Source: JBCBTD01 sp039818825
GTDB lineage: Bacteria > Pseudomonadota > Alphaproteobacteria > Geminicoccales > Geminicoccaceae
Assembly (NCBI GenBank): GCA_039818825.1
Contig: JBCBTD010000033.1
Coordinates: 1-46,077 of the forward strand
DNA length: 46,077 nt
Direction of reading: 5' to 3'
The translations under genes were made by a program, and so were the position numbers. The notes beneath the pieces were generated by a model that had not been told where the DNA came from, did not search any database, and was given only the letters and a program-made list of their open reading frames with translations. Shown here one piece after another: positions 1 to 8,033 of the stretch; the stretch's first letter is position 1, and every line of letters starts with the position of its first letter.

Positions 1-68
1 TATGGTCGCCCCGAGGCCAGCGGGGAATCCGCCCGCCAGCTCATGGTCTCGAGGTCCAGATGAGAAAT

Positions 69-120
69 GCGGGCTAGCGCCTCGCCCGTGTTCTTGGGCG
101 CGCCCGGGAGCTAGCCCCGC
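69..120. repeat. Inverted repeat / nested hairpin
   Basis: Arms GCGGGCTAGC (69-78) and GCTAGCCCCGC (110-120) are complementary with one extra C. Inside them CGCCC (83-87) pairs with GGGCG (96-100) around an 8-nt loop. It lies just beyond the stop of the minus-strand GGDEF-EAL gene, so it could help end that transcript or an incoming one. There is no T-tract. I see no gene in positions 1-154. Confidence 0.35.
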
Positions 121-154
121 CGCCGCGGGTACATCGTCATCGAGCAGAGTAGCT

Positions 155-2137
155 TCAGCTCGCGGCGACGGACATGGTGGCGCGGGCGTCGGCGGCGGCG
201 TGTTGCTTGCGCAGCCAGTCGATCGCCAGTTCCGCGGGCAGCGGCGGGGCAATCAGGTAGCCCTGACCCTCGATACAGCCATGCTGGAGCAGGAAGGCAC
301 GCTGGGCCGGCGTCTCGATACCCTCGGCGATGACCCGCTTGCCGAAGCTGCGGGCGATGTCGACGGTGGCACGAACGATGGTCTCGTCACCGCGGTCGGT
401 GCCGATCCCGGAGACGAACGAACGGTCGATCTTGATCCGGCCCACGGGGAACGTCTTCAAGTGGGTAAGGGACGCGTGCCCGGTGCCGAAGTCGTCGAGT
501 TCGACACCGATACCGGCCGCGGCCAAGGACTCGAGCTGCAGGCCGATCAGGTCCTGACCGCGACCGACGAATGCGCGCTCCACGACTTCGACCGAGACGT
601 CGGGGGGCCACAGTCCCGCGGCCTCGATCCGCCGCAGGAGCGTCTCGGCGAAATCGGGCTGGCGGAGCTGCAGATCCGCGATGTTCAGGCCGATCGGACC
701 GCAGTCCAGGCCGCGAGACCGCACCTCGCGTTGAAAGGCGAGTGCCAAATCGACCGCCTGGTGGCCCGCTTCGAGCATCAACGGGCCGTCCTCGATGTAG
801 GGGATGAAGGCGCCGGCACCCAACACGTCGCCCGGCGCGCGCTGCCACCGCGCCAGCGCCTCCAAGCCGATCGGGCGGCCGGTGGCGAGATCGATCTGCG
901 GCTGGAAGTAGAGGAGGAACTCGCTCCGCGCGAGACCGGCCCGGAACGCCGTCTCGACCGCTTGGCGGGTGTCGATCGGCTTGCGCATGCCACTGTCGTA
1001 GAAGCAAACGGGCTGGCTCGTGCTGGACTTGGCTTCGTAGAGAGCGACGTCGGCATCTTGCAGGAGCCGGTCGCGGCATGCATCTGCCGCGGCGATGCCG
1101 ATGCTGACGGCCAAGCCAGCCTTCGAGACCGCCTCGGGGCACGCGACTTCGACTTGGCGCACCAGCACCTCGGCAACCTCGTAGGCACGCTGCTGGCTGG
1201 GCGCGTCAGCGAGCAGCAGGGCGAACTCGTCACCACCCAACCGGACACCCAAGTCGCCCGGCCCGGCCAGCCCGCGCATTTCGCGCCCCACCGCCTGCAG
1301 GACCCGATCGCCCGAGTCGTGGCCGAACATGTCGTTGACGGTCTTGAAGTTGTCGAGGTCGATCCGCAGCAGGATACATGGGCCATCGGTACGTTGCTTC
1401 AGGCGCCGCATCAGCGCCTTGCGATTGCCCAACCCGGTGAGGTCGTCGGTCAGCGCCTGGCAACGATGGGCCTCGTGCACCGTCATCAAGTCGTCGAAGG
1501 CATCGTGGACCAGTAGCGCCGTCGGCCTGAACACGAACACGACCTGCAGCGCCACCACCACGAGCGTGGCGCCGATCAACCCCGTCTCCCAGCGCTCGTA
1601 CCGGCCCAGCTCGCGAAGCTGGTTGGCGCGGAACTCCCGCGCCAGCTGAGCCAATGCGTGGTCCAAGCCACTGCCGGCCGTCTCGATCGCCCAACGCACG
1701 CGAGCCGTGTCGCCGGTCGCCAGGCCACTCAGCGTCTCCATGTGCCGGGCGACGGACCGGTCGAGACGCAAGGGTGCGGCCGCGTACGCACGCCTGAGTT
1801 CCAGTGGCAGGCCCTGCACCGCGCTACCGCCGACCATGGCGCCGTGCTCGACGCGGATGTCGTGGACCACCGCAAGCAGTTGTTGGAGCAGGTAGGGCTG
1901 CTCGGCGCCAGCCCGACCGATCAAGTCGGCAGCCAGCAGTGCCGAGCGCTGGACCTGGACGCGCAGGTGGTCGACCGTGCTCACCGCTTGGGCGTAGCTG
2001 GCTTGCTGCCGGGCGGAGCGGTCTTTGACGACGAACACCGCGACGATCATCGCAGCAACGATCGTCAGAGCGACAACGGAGGTGCGGATGATTCGCCGCG
2101 GCACCGCGCGGGCCAGTGTGGTTGCCGTGGATGGCAT
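155..2137 (-). CDS. Membrane GGDEF-EAL protein (cyclic di-GMP synthesis/turnover)
   Basis: Predicted 660-residue inner-membrane c-di-GMP enzyme. A transmembrane helix at about 17-37 and another at about 186-203 bracket a helical periplasmic sensor region of unknown ligand. The GGDEF domain follows (DLTGLGNRKAL at 232; intact GGDEF at 301-305), then an EAL domain (EAL at 426-428, N485, E517, DDFGTG at 548, K569, E605, Q625). Both active sites look complete, so the protein may make and break c-di-GMP. The usual inhibitory RxxD site before GGDEF reads GPGD, so product inhibition is probably lost. I chose the ATG at 2137 because GGGAG lies about 12 nt upstream; an in-frame ATG at 2173 is the alternative. 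It is divergent from the aminotransferase gene. The family is certain; the signal and the net activity are unknown. Confidence 0.9.
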   Translation of the reverse strand: MPSTATTLARAVPRRIIRTSVVALTIVAAMIVAVFVVKDRSARQQASYAQAVSTVDHLRVQVQRSALLAADLIGRAGAEQPYLLQQLLAVVHDIRVEHGAMVGGSAVQGLPLELRRAYAAAPLRLDRSVARHMETLSGLATGDTARVRWAIETAGSGLDHALAQLAREFRANQLRELGRYERWETGLIGATLVVVALQVVFVFRPTALLVHDAFDDLMTVHEAHRCQALTDDLTGLGNRKALMRRLKQRTDGPCILLRIDLDNFKTVNDMFGHDSGDRVLQAVGREMRGLAGPGDLGVRLGGDEFALLLADAPSQQRAYEVAEVLVRQVEVACPEAVSKAGLAVSIGIAAADACRDRLLQDADVALYEAKSSTSQPVCFYDSGMRKPIDTRQAVETAFRAGLARSEFLLYFQPQIDLATGRPIGLEALARWQRAPGDVLGAGAFIPYIEDGPLMLEAGHQAVDLALAFQREVRSRGLDCGPIGLNIADLQLRQPDFAETLLRRIEAAGLWPPDVSVEVVERAFVGRGQDLIGLQLESLAAAGIGVELDDFGTGHASLTHLKTFPVGRIKIDRSFVSGIGTDRGDETIVRATVDIARSFGKRVIAEGIETPAQRAFLLQHGCIEGQGYLIAPPLPAELAIDWLRKQHAAADARATMSVAAS

Positions 2138-2276
2138 GGTTGGTTGAACTCCCTTGACGGGGCGCTTGGCCATGAAGCGGCAAAACGGTCTAGTAAGTGT
2201 TAAGGCGAGATCGTGGCGCACGACGTCGAGGGTCCCAGAAGACTGATACAACCATAAGTATACAGGAGGATGCCCT
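2138..2276. promoter_or_regulatory. Divergent intergenic region, GGDEF-EAL / aminotransferase
   Basis: This 139-bp region between two divergent genes holds an AT-richer core at about 2243-2263 (ACTGATACAACCATAAGTA followed by the GTATAC palindrome), unusual in this GC-rich DNA and so a likely promoter/operator for one or both genes. The aminotransferase ribosome-binding site AGGAGGA (2264-2270) follows directly. No operator could be assigned to a known regulator. Confidence 0.4.
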
Positions 2277-3497
2277 ATGCGGCCGTTCGACGCACTGATC
2301 TCTTCGACCGCCCCAGCCCCCGTGGCACGGTTTTCCGGTCTACCAGAGTTCAATTTCGTCGGCGGACACAACGATCCTGACGTCGTACCAGTTGCAGACT
2401 TGGCGGAGACCGCGGCCCGGGTGATCGCGGAACAGGGTCACCAGCTTGCAACCTATGGTCTCGACAGCGGGCCGCTCGGACACTACGGACTGCGCCACTT
2501 CGTGGCGGAGAAGCTGTCCGATCAGCGGGGCATCGCCGGCGGCCCCGACGACGTGCTGATCACCTCGGGTTCGTTGCAGGCGCTCGATCTGGTCAACGCC
2601 TTGTTCCTGGAACCGGGCGACACCGTGGTCGTCGAGCAATTCACCTATGGTGGCATGCTCACCCGGCTTGCGCGGCAGGGCGTCCGCGTGGTCGGTGCAC
2701 CGCTCGATCACCAAGGTCTCGACGTGGACGCGTTGGCGACCATGCTCGAAGCGATGGCCACCGATGGTGTCCGACCGAAGTACGTGTACACCATCCCGAC
2801 CATCCAGAACCCTACGGCAACGGTATTGCCGGTCGAGCGGCGGCGCAGGCTCTTGGCGTTGGCCGCGCGCTTCGGTTTCCTCGTGTTCGAGGACGAGTGC
2901 TACGCTGATCTGCTCTGGGAGGGCGACTGGCCGCCTGCGCTACGCGGCATGCCGGGTGGCGCCGACGTCGTCCATGTGGGCTCGTTCTCCAAATCCCTCG
3001 CGCCGGCGTTGCGCCTCGGCTACGTCAGCGCGCCCTGGCCCGTCTTGTCGCGGCTCTTGGCGTTGAAGACCGACGGCGGCACGGCAGCGATCGAGCAGAT
3101 GATCGTCGCCGACTACTTCGCGCGATCCTTCGACGCCCATGTCCGTGGGTTGAAGTGCACGCTCGCCGCCAAAGCCAACGTGCTGATGGATGCTTTGGCC
3201 GAACAGTTCGGCACGGCGGCGGAGTTCGCACAGCCCGCAGGGGGCATCTTTCTGTGGGTAAAGCTGCCCGACGTCGTCGACACGAAGGCGCTCGAAGGCC
3301 CCGCCCTAGCCGAGGGCGTCGCCTTCAACCCCGGCGCCGAGTGGTCGGCGGAGCCGGCCGCGGCACGCTCACACCTGCGCTTGTGCTACGCGCTCCGGGA
3401 CGTCGGGACGCTACGCGACGGCATCGCCAAGCTCGCCGAGGTCTGTCACCGCGAGACCGGTGTACCGGAACGCGGTGCGAACCTGCCCCGCCAGTGA
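2277..3497 (+). CDS. PLP-dependent aminotransferase, class I fold (2-aminoadipate/MocR-like)
   Basis: Fold-type I aminotransferase of 406 residues, cytosolic. Visible landmarks: SGSLQALDL phosphate-binding region (97-105), QNPT with N178, DECY with D206 that contacts the PLP pyridine nitrogen, SFSKS with Schiff-base K239, and R246 just after it. The YGLDSGPLG segment near 60 resembles the YGxxxGxxxLR entry motif of 2-aminoadipate aminotransferases and of MocR regulators' catalytic domains. There is no N-terminal helix-turn-helix, so this is an enzyme rather than a MocR regulator. A strong AGGAGGA sits 6 nt upstream of the ATG. The substrate cannot be read from sequence; aromatic, branched-chain or aminoadipate-type amino donors are all possible. 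The gene converges on the YceI gene with 17 bp between stops. Confidence 0.88.
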   Translation: MRPFDALISSTAPAPVARFSGLPEFNFVGGHNDPDVVPVADLAETAARVIAEQGHQLATYGLDSGPLGHYGLRHFVAEKLSDQRGIAGGPDDVLITSGSLQALDLVNALFLEPGDTVVVEQFTYGGMLTRLARQGVRVVGAPLDHQGLDVDALATMLEAMATDGVRPKYVYTIPTIQNPTATVLPVERRRRLLALAARFGFLVFEDECYADLLWEGDWPPALRGMPGGADVVHVGSFSKSLAPALRLGYVSAPWPVLSRLLALKTDGGTAAIEQMIVADYFARSFDAHVRGLKCTLAAKANVLMDALAEQFGTAAEFAQPAGGIFLWVKLPDVVDTKALEGPALAEGVAFNPGAEWSAEPAAARSHLRLCYALRDVGTLRDGIAKLAEVCHRETGVPERGANLPRQ

Positions 3498-3514
3498 ACG
3501 ACACCGGGTAGCGC

Positions 3515-4111
3515 TCAGTCGGCAACGAACACGAGCACCGCCGAGACCGGCACCGCGGGTGAGATCGATGGCAGACCCGCCAATTCGCGCAAGGCCTCTA
3601 CTCCAGCACCGAGCGCGAACGCGCCGGCCTCGACCACGACCGGCTGCAAGGTCGTCACCAGTACGCGATCGTCGCTCAACCGGCTGACCAGCAGCGACGC
3701 ATCGATCGCGCCGCTCTGGCCGACGAGGCTCAGCGTGCCCGTTGCGTACAGCGTCTGGCTGTCGCCCGGTGCCATCGCCCGCAGCGCTTCGACGTCGACG
3801 TTCATGGAGAGCGTCGCGGTCGGGTAGAGTGCGCTCGCGAAGAGGTGCTCGATCATCCGCTCGTCGCGGATCTCGATTCCGGTGTCGACACTCGCCGTGT
3901 CGATCTCGACCTCGACGGCACCGTCGTCGCTCACGGTGCCGGTTGCGGTGCGGAAGCGATGCACCTCGCCCACGGCATCGGCTTTGATCGAGACGAAGCT
4001 GATCCGCGATTGCGTCGGATCGAGGCTCCAATCGGCCCGCACGTCGCCGGCTCCCGCCAGCGCCGCGGCGCCCATGCTCAAAACGGCGATTGCCATGGTT
4101 CGTCGTTGCAC
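3515..4111 (-). CDS. YceI-family periplasmic protein
   Basis: A 198-residue secreted lipocalin-like protein. An N-terminal signal peptide (hydrophobic core about 6-20, probable cleavage near residue 26 after VRA) precedes the family opening WSLDPTQSRISF. The body carries YceI features: alternating beta strands, a TGTV segment, and the DERMIEHLFAS helix typical of the region that closes the barrel. YceI proteins bind isoprenoid or other amphiphilic ligands inside the barrel; the ligand here is unknown. The listed start is GTG; an in-frame ATG at 4096 (codon 6) is an alternative that keeps most of the signal peptide. It is divergent from the aldehyde dehydrogenase, with 177 bp between the starts. 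Confidence 0.85.
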   Translation of the reverse strand: MQRRTMAIAVLSMGAAALAGAGDVRADWSLDPTQSRISFVSIKADAVGEVHRFRTATGTVSDDGAVEVEIDTASVDTGIEIRDERMIEHLFASALYPTATLSMNVDVEALRAMAPGDSQTLYATGTLSLVGQSGAIDASLLVSRLSDDRVLVTTLQPVVVEAGAFALGAGVEALRELAGLPSISPAVPVSAVLVFVAD

Positions 4112-4122
4112 TGTCCGTCCCC

Positions 4123-4132
4123 CCGACGTCGG
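4123..4132. promoter_or_regulatory. Small perfect palindrome in YceI/aldehyde dehydrogenase gap
   Basis: CCGACGTCGG is a perfect 10-bp palindrome 12 bp upstream of the YceI start in the divergent region 4112-4288. TGTCCAC occurs twice shortly after it as a direct repeat. It could be an operator, but short GC palindromes are common at this base composition. Confidence 0.2.
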
Positions 4133-4288
4133 CAGATGTCCACGACCATCCGCTTGTCCACTCGAACGTTGGACGGGTTGAAGGCGGTTCGACCGTCCGC
4201 CCTTGCGATCGTCGCCCTCCGCCCGTTGTCAGCTGCTCGCCGTGTCGCCACTCTGCGGACAAGCGATCAATGGAGGGGAGGATGGACC

Positions 4289-5728
4289 ATGGCGAAACAC
4301 GGCAACTTCATCGGCGGTGAATGGCGTGACAGCGACGGCTACGCGCCGAACGTCAACCCTTCCAATCTCGGTGACGTGATCGGCGACTATGCGCGCGGCA
4401 CGGCGCGTGACGTCCACGACGCGGTCGAGGCGGCAGACGCCGCTTTCGCCGGCTGGTCGTCGGCGACGCCCCAGGTCCGGTTCGACGTGCTGGACAAGGC
4501 GGGCGACACGATCCTCGCCCGCAAGGAGGAACTCGGCGCCGTGCTGGCGCGCGAGGAGGGCAAGACACGCGGCGAAGGCATCGGCGAGGCGACGCGCGCC
4601 GGCCAGGTCTTCAAGTGGTTCGCCGGCGAGGCGCTGCGGGTCGTCGGTGAACGGGTCGCGTCGATCCGCCCTGGCGTCAGCGTCGAGATGATGCGCGAGC
4701 CATTGGGCGTGATCGGCATCATCACGCCTTGGAACTTCCCGATCGCGATCCCGGCGTGGAAAATCGCGCCGGCGCTCGCCTACGGCAATTGCGTCGTGGT
4801 GAAGCCCGCCGACCTCGTGCCGGCGTCGGCCTGGTCCCTGGTGGAGATTCTGGACCAGGCCGGGCTGCCGAAAGGAGCGCTGAATCTCGTGATGGGCCGT
4901 GGCTCGGTCGTCGGCGAAGCGATCCTCAACCACCCGAAGATCACTGCCGTCACCTTCACCGGCTCGGTCGACACGGGTCGCCACGTCGCTGCAACCTGCG
5001 CCGGCCGCCTCGCCAAGGTGCAGTTGGAGATGGGCGGGAAGAACCCGCTGGTGGTGCTCGACGACGCCGACTTGGACGTCGCCGTCGATTGCGCGGTCCA
5101 GGGTGCCTATTACTCGACGGGCCAGCGCTGCACAGCGTCGTCGCGGCTGGTCGTTACCGAAGGCATCCACGATCGGTTCGTCGATCAGGTGACGGACACG
5201 CTCAAGGCCCTGGTCGTCGACGACGCCCTGAAACCGGGAACGCAGATCGGGCCGGTGGTCGACGAGAAGCAACTCGTCCAGGACCTCGACTACGTCCGCG
5301 TCGCCCAAGACGAGGGCGCCCGCTTGCACTGGGGCGGCGAGCGGCTGAACCGCGAGACCGAAGGCTTCTACATGCAGCCAGCGTTGTTCACCGAGACCGA
5401 CAACGCCATGCGGATCAACCGCGAGGAGGTGTTCGGCCCGGTCGCCAGCGTGATCCGCGTCAAAGACTACGACGCGGCGCTGGAAGTGGCGAACGACACG
5501 GCGTTCGGCCTGTCGGCCGGCATCTGCACGACGTCGCTGAAGTACGCCGAGCACTTCCAGCGGCAGAGCCAGGCCGGTATGACCATGGTCAACCTGCCGA
5601 CCGCAGGTGTCGACTACCACGTGCCGTTCGGCGGCCGGAAAGGCAGCTCCTACGGCAGTCGCGAACAGGGCCGTTACGCCGCCGAATTCTACACCACGGT
5701 CAAGACGTCGTACGTCAGGCCGGTATGA
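4289..5728 (+). CDS. NAD(P)-dependent aldehyde dehydrogenase, alpha-ketoglutaric semialdehyde type
   Basis: Aldehyde dehydrogenase of 479 residues, oxidising an aldehyde to the acid. Landmarks: PWNFP at 147-151, cofactor-binding K172, FTGS at 223-226, general base E247 in LEMGGK, nucleophile C281 in GQRCTASS, and EEVFGPV near the C-terminus. The C-terminal motif with DYHVPFGGRKGSSYG and REQGRYAAEFYTT is characteristic of the alpha-ketoglutaric semialdehyde / 5-dehydro-4-deoxyglucarate pathway enzymes (AraE/GucD-like), so this substrate is my best guess. No sugar-acid dehydratase is nearby to support it. The ATG at 4289 follows GGGGAGGA and matches the family N-terminus; an open frame continues upstream to 3845 but overlaps the YceI gene and is not coding. 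The last 14 bp overlap the convergent VOC gene. Confidence 0.9.
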   Translation: MAKHGNFIGGEWRDSDGYAPNVNPSNLGDVIGDYARGTARDVHDAVEAADAAFAGWSSATPQVRFDVLDKAGDTILARKEELGAVLAREEGKTRGEGIGEATRAGQVFKWFAGEALRVVGERVASIRPGVSVEMMREPLGVIGIITPWNFPIAIPAWKIAPALAYGNCVVVKPADLVPASAWSLVEILDQAGLPKGALNLVMGRGSVVGEAILNHPKITAVTFTGSVDTGRHVAATCAGRLAKVQLEMGGKNPLVVLDDADLDVAVDCAVQGAYYSTGQRCTASSRLVVTEGIHDRFVDQVTDTLKALVVDDALKPGTQIGPVVDEKQLVQDLDYVRVAQDEGARLHWGGERLNRETEGFYMQPALFTETDNAMRINREEVFGPVASVIRVKDYDAALEVANDTAFGLSAGICTTSLKYAEHFQRQSQAGMTMVNLPTAGVDYHVPFGGRKGSSYGSREQGRYAAEFYTTVKTSYVRPV

Positions 5729-6131
5729 CCGGCACAGCGCCCGTCTTGGGTTGGATCAGGTCCCAGCGATTGCCGAACGGATCGACGAACACGGCAACCT
5801 CGCCATAGGCCTCGGACCGCGGCGGCTCGGTGAAGCGCACGCCGGCGGCTCGCAACCGACGATAGTCGCGGCCGAGGTCGTCCGTCGTCAAAAAGAGGAA
5901 GACGCGCCCGGCCGCCTGATGGCCGACGGCGCGGCGCTCTTCGGCGGAGACGGCGTGAGCGAGCCGCAAGCAAGCGCTGTCGTCACCGTTCGGCCCGACT
6001 CGGATCCAGCGCCGTCCGCTGGGGAGTACGCTGTCCTCGACGAGCTCGAATTCGAGCACACCGACGAAGAACGCCAGGGCGGCGTCGATGTCGGGTACCA
6101 AGAGGGTGACGGCGGCGATGGCGCGACGCAT
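5715..6131 (-). CDS. VOC-superfamily protein (glyoxalase/bleomycin-resistance fold)
   Basis: Single-domain, 138-residue protein with two beta-alpha-beta-beta-beta modules. The first opens with VTLLVPDIDAALAFFVGVL, the second ends with AVFVDPFGNRWDLIQ, the usual VOC closing motif that supplies a metal-binding acidic residue or its equivalent. Such proteins are metal-dependent lyases, isomerases, dioxygenases or resistance binders; the reaction here is unknown. Its 3' end overlaps the end of the convergent aldehyde dehydrogenase by 14 bp. The phytase-like gene lies 90 bp upstream on the same strand, so the two might share a transcript. Confidence 0.85.
   Translation of the reverse strand: MRRAIAAVTLLVPDIDAALAFFVGVLEFELVEDSVLPSGRRWIRVGPNGDDSACLRLAHAVSAEERRAVGHQAAGRVFLFLTTDDLGRDYRRLRAAGVRFTEPPRSEAYGEVAVFVDPFGNRWDLIQPKTGAVPVIPA
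5719..5733. terminator. Hairpin inside overlapping convergent gene ends
   Basis: GCCGGT-ATG-ACCGGC forms a perfect 6-bp stem with a 3-nt loop. It includes the stop codon of the aldehyde dehydrogenase and lies within the final codons of the VOC gene. There is no T-tract in either direction, so intrinsic termination is uncertain; it could instead protect 3' ends. Confidence 0.3.
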
Positions 6132-6193
6132 GGCGGAACGATAGCGGCCTTCGTCAACTAGCGCGCGCCGGAAGCACGGAACGGATGGCGAGC

Positions 6194-6208
6194 CGCCCCG
6201 ATGGGGCG
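6194..6208. terminator. GC hairpin after phytase-like gene
   Basis: CGCCCC-GAT-GGGGCG is a perfect 6-bp stem 14 bp beyond the stop of the minus-strand phytase-like gene and before the VOC gene. No T-tract follows, so it may only attenuate transcription between the two genes. Confidence 0.35.
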
Positions 6209-6221
6209 ACCCGCCGCCAGA

Positions 6222-7592
6222 TCAGCGGGCCTGCAAGAGCTGCGGCACCTCGAGCAGCACGAACTCGTTGTCGGCGGCGCGGTCGAGCGCGCGACCGCTG
6301 GAGAACGGCAGGTTGTTGTCGACGCCGACCATGATGTGCCGTTCGTCAACCATCCGCACGTCCTCGATCGTGAAGAACGGCAGGGTGAAGCGGCCGTCCA
6401 TCACACCCTCGGCCGCAGCCGTCTCCAACCGCGCCAGACCTTTGGGATCCTCGATGTCCATGAGGTCGACGAAGGCCACCTTTTGGACGAAGCCCTCCGC
6501 GTCGATCGACGCGGTGTCGATCAGGTACACGCGCTTGAACCGCGCCGGATGCGGGAAGCAGTCCGGCTGCGGCGCGGTCGCGTCGGCACAAGCGAGCGAC
6601 GGGTCGCCCTCGCCGTTGTCGCGCTCGATGACGAGGGCGCGGGTGTCGTCGATGAAGTTGAAGTCGCCGATCGCCGTCGCGCCTTCCTCGAGCGGATAGT
6701 TGAACGCGTTGCCGGTCCATTCGGCGGCGGCCGGATCGAACTCCAGGACCCTCAAAAAGCGGCCCTCGGGCTGGCCGTCCGCGCCGAGCAGCGGCTTTTC
6801 GATCATACCCCAGAGCCTTGTCTCGTCAGGCGTGAGGGCCATGCCCTCGTAGCCGCCCGAGCGAGGCACGACGAAGTCCTCGCCGGCGACGGCCGGCACG
6901 CGCAGCCTGGGGTGGTCGGGGCTCCGCAACTCCGTGCCCTCGAGCATGGTCGGGAACACGCCCGTGACCCGACCGTCGAGCGTCGCCCTGATCAGGTACG
7001 GTCCGAACTCCTCGCCGATCCATACCGCATCACCGACGACCTGGATCGACTCGGGGTCGAAATCGCCACCAGTCAGATAGCGCTCGTCGGTTGCCTCGTT
7101 GACGAGCTGGAACGGTATCACGCGGTCGGGATCGTGGAGGAAGACCGTCTCCAGGACGTGGACGCTGCCCGCGGCCCAATCGGGCTGGATCCGCGTGAAG
7201 AACAAGAGCGCGTCGGGGCTGTTGACCTTGCTGCCGAAGCCGTTGTCGATCAGCGCGTAGACACTGCCATCGGCTGCCGGCTTCATGGCGAAGCCGGAAA
7301 ATCCCTGAAGCGGCTGGCCCAGGAAAGGCAACCGGATGCCCGTCTCGCGCTCGCCGTGCAGGCGGCCGGTCTTGCCCATCAAGGTCATCGGCTCGTCGTT
7401 GCGATCACCACGCGCGAACTTGCCGCTGATCCAGGCATTGCGTGGCGCATCGGCGGGCGGCGGCACCATGGTCATCGCCGGGATGTAGGCGTGGCCGGCA
7501 AGGATCGCCGGCACCTGTTCTGCAGCCACCGAAGGCGCGGTCAGCGCCGTGGTCAGGGCAAAGCCAAGGGCAACGGAACGCAGCCTGTGCAC
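6222..7592 (-). CDS. Secreted phytase-like esterase family protein
   Basis: A 456-residue exported protein of the 'esterase-like activity of phytase' family (beta-propeller, PF13449 type). The GTG start at 7592 is chosen because GGAGG lies 7 nt upstream and a signal peptide begins there (VHRLRSVALGFALTTALTAP, cleavage near AEQVPA); longer in-frame starts lack a ribosome-binding site. Family hallmarks include GFSGFAMKPAADGSVYALID, the acidic GGDFDPESIQ and WIGEEFGPYLIR, GGYEGMALTPDE, ALVIERDNGEGD and MVGVDNNLPFSSGR. These acidic loops probably bind metal ions. The substrate is unproven: phosphoesters are suggested by homology only. It is divergent from a periplasmic binding protein across a 441-bp gap. 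Confidence 0.85.
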   Translation of the reverse strand: MHRLRSVALGFALTTALTAPSVAAEQVPAILAGHAYIPAMTMVPPPADAPRNAWISGKFARGDRNDEPMTLMGKTGRLHGERETGIRLPFLGQPLQGFSGFAMKPAADGSVYALIDNGFGSKVNSPDALLFFTRIQPDWAAGSVHVLETVFLHDPDRVIPFQLVNEATDERYLTGGDFDPESIQVVGDAVWIGEEFGPYLIRATLDGRVTGVFPTMLEGTELRSPDHPRLRVPAVAGEDFVVPRSGGYEGMALTPDETRLWGMIEKPLLGADGQPEGRFLRVLEFDPAAAEWTGNAFNYPLEEGATAIGDFNFIDDTRALVIERDNGEGDPSLACADATAPQPDCFPHPARFKRVYLIDTASIDAEGFVQKVAFVDLMDIEDPKGLARLETAAAEGVMDGRFTLPFFTIEDVRMVDERHIMVGVDNNLPFSSGRALDRAADNEFVLLEVPQLLQAR

Positions 7593-8033
7593 GGGCAGAC
7601 CTCCAGCTCGAGTACATCGACGTTCGTCTAGGACAACTCCGCGACGATTTCGTGACGCTCCACGCGCCTCCGTCAACGACGATTGGGCCGGTTGCAGGTA
7701 CTCGACATGCCTCTATTCCTCGAACCCGACAGAGGAGGAACACGCCGCGCGGCCCTGGCACGTGTCGGCGCACGGAGAGCTGGGTATCGGTGTCTTGTGG
7801 TTCTTGGTCGTGCCCGGCTCGATGACCGGCGATCTCCTCTCGGAGGCCGGCAGCGGCAGTTTTTCGCCAGTGCGGCGCCATAGCAAATTCTCGCCTGAGT
7901 TGTACTGCACCTACCAGGCATCCGGTCCGGTTCATGTTTCGCCACGTGCTCGCGCCCGTCGAAGGGCCGTTCGCGCGATCCCCCAAACCCGGTTGGCCGC
8001 GTCGACGCGAGCCTCGATCAAGGGAGAAACGAG
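7593..8033. other. 441-bp intergenic region without a convincing gene
   Basis: This separates the divergent phytase-like and binding-protein genes. Overlapping open frames exist on both strands but are rich in Arg/Ser and have no ribosome-binding sites, so I do not call them. It must hold both promoters; somewhat AT-richer patches are at about 7795-7805 and 7860-7915. The final segment, AAGGGAGAAACGAG, is the ribosome-binding site of the gene at 8034. I see no recognised riboswitch. Confidence 0.4.

Noticed and set aside
2..1516. 504-codon open frame on the plus strand
   Set aside because: It is antisense to the GGDEF-EAL gene, whose motifs are unmistakable; long antisense frames are normal at this GC content.
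155..2137. Assignment of the GGDEF-EAL protein as LapD
   Set aside because: LapD has degenerate catalytic motifs and a HAMP domain; here both active sites are intact and no lapG gene is adjacent.
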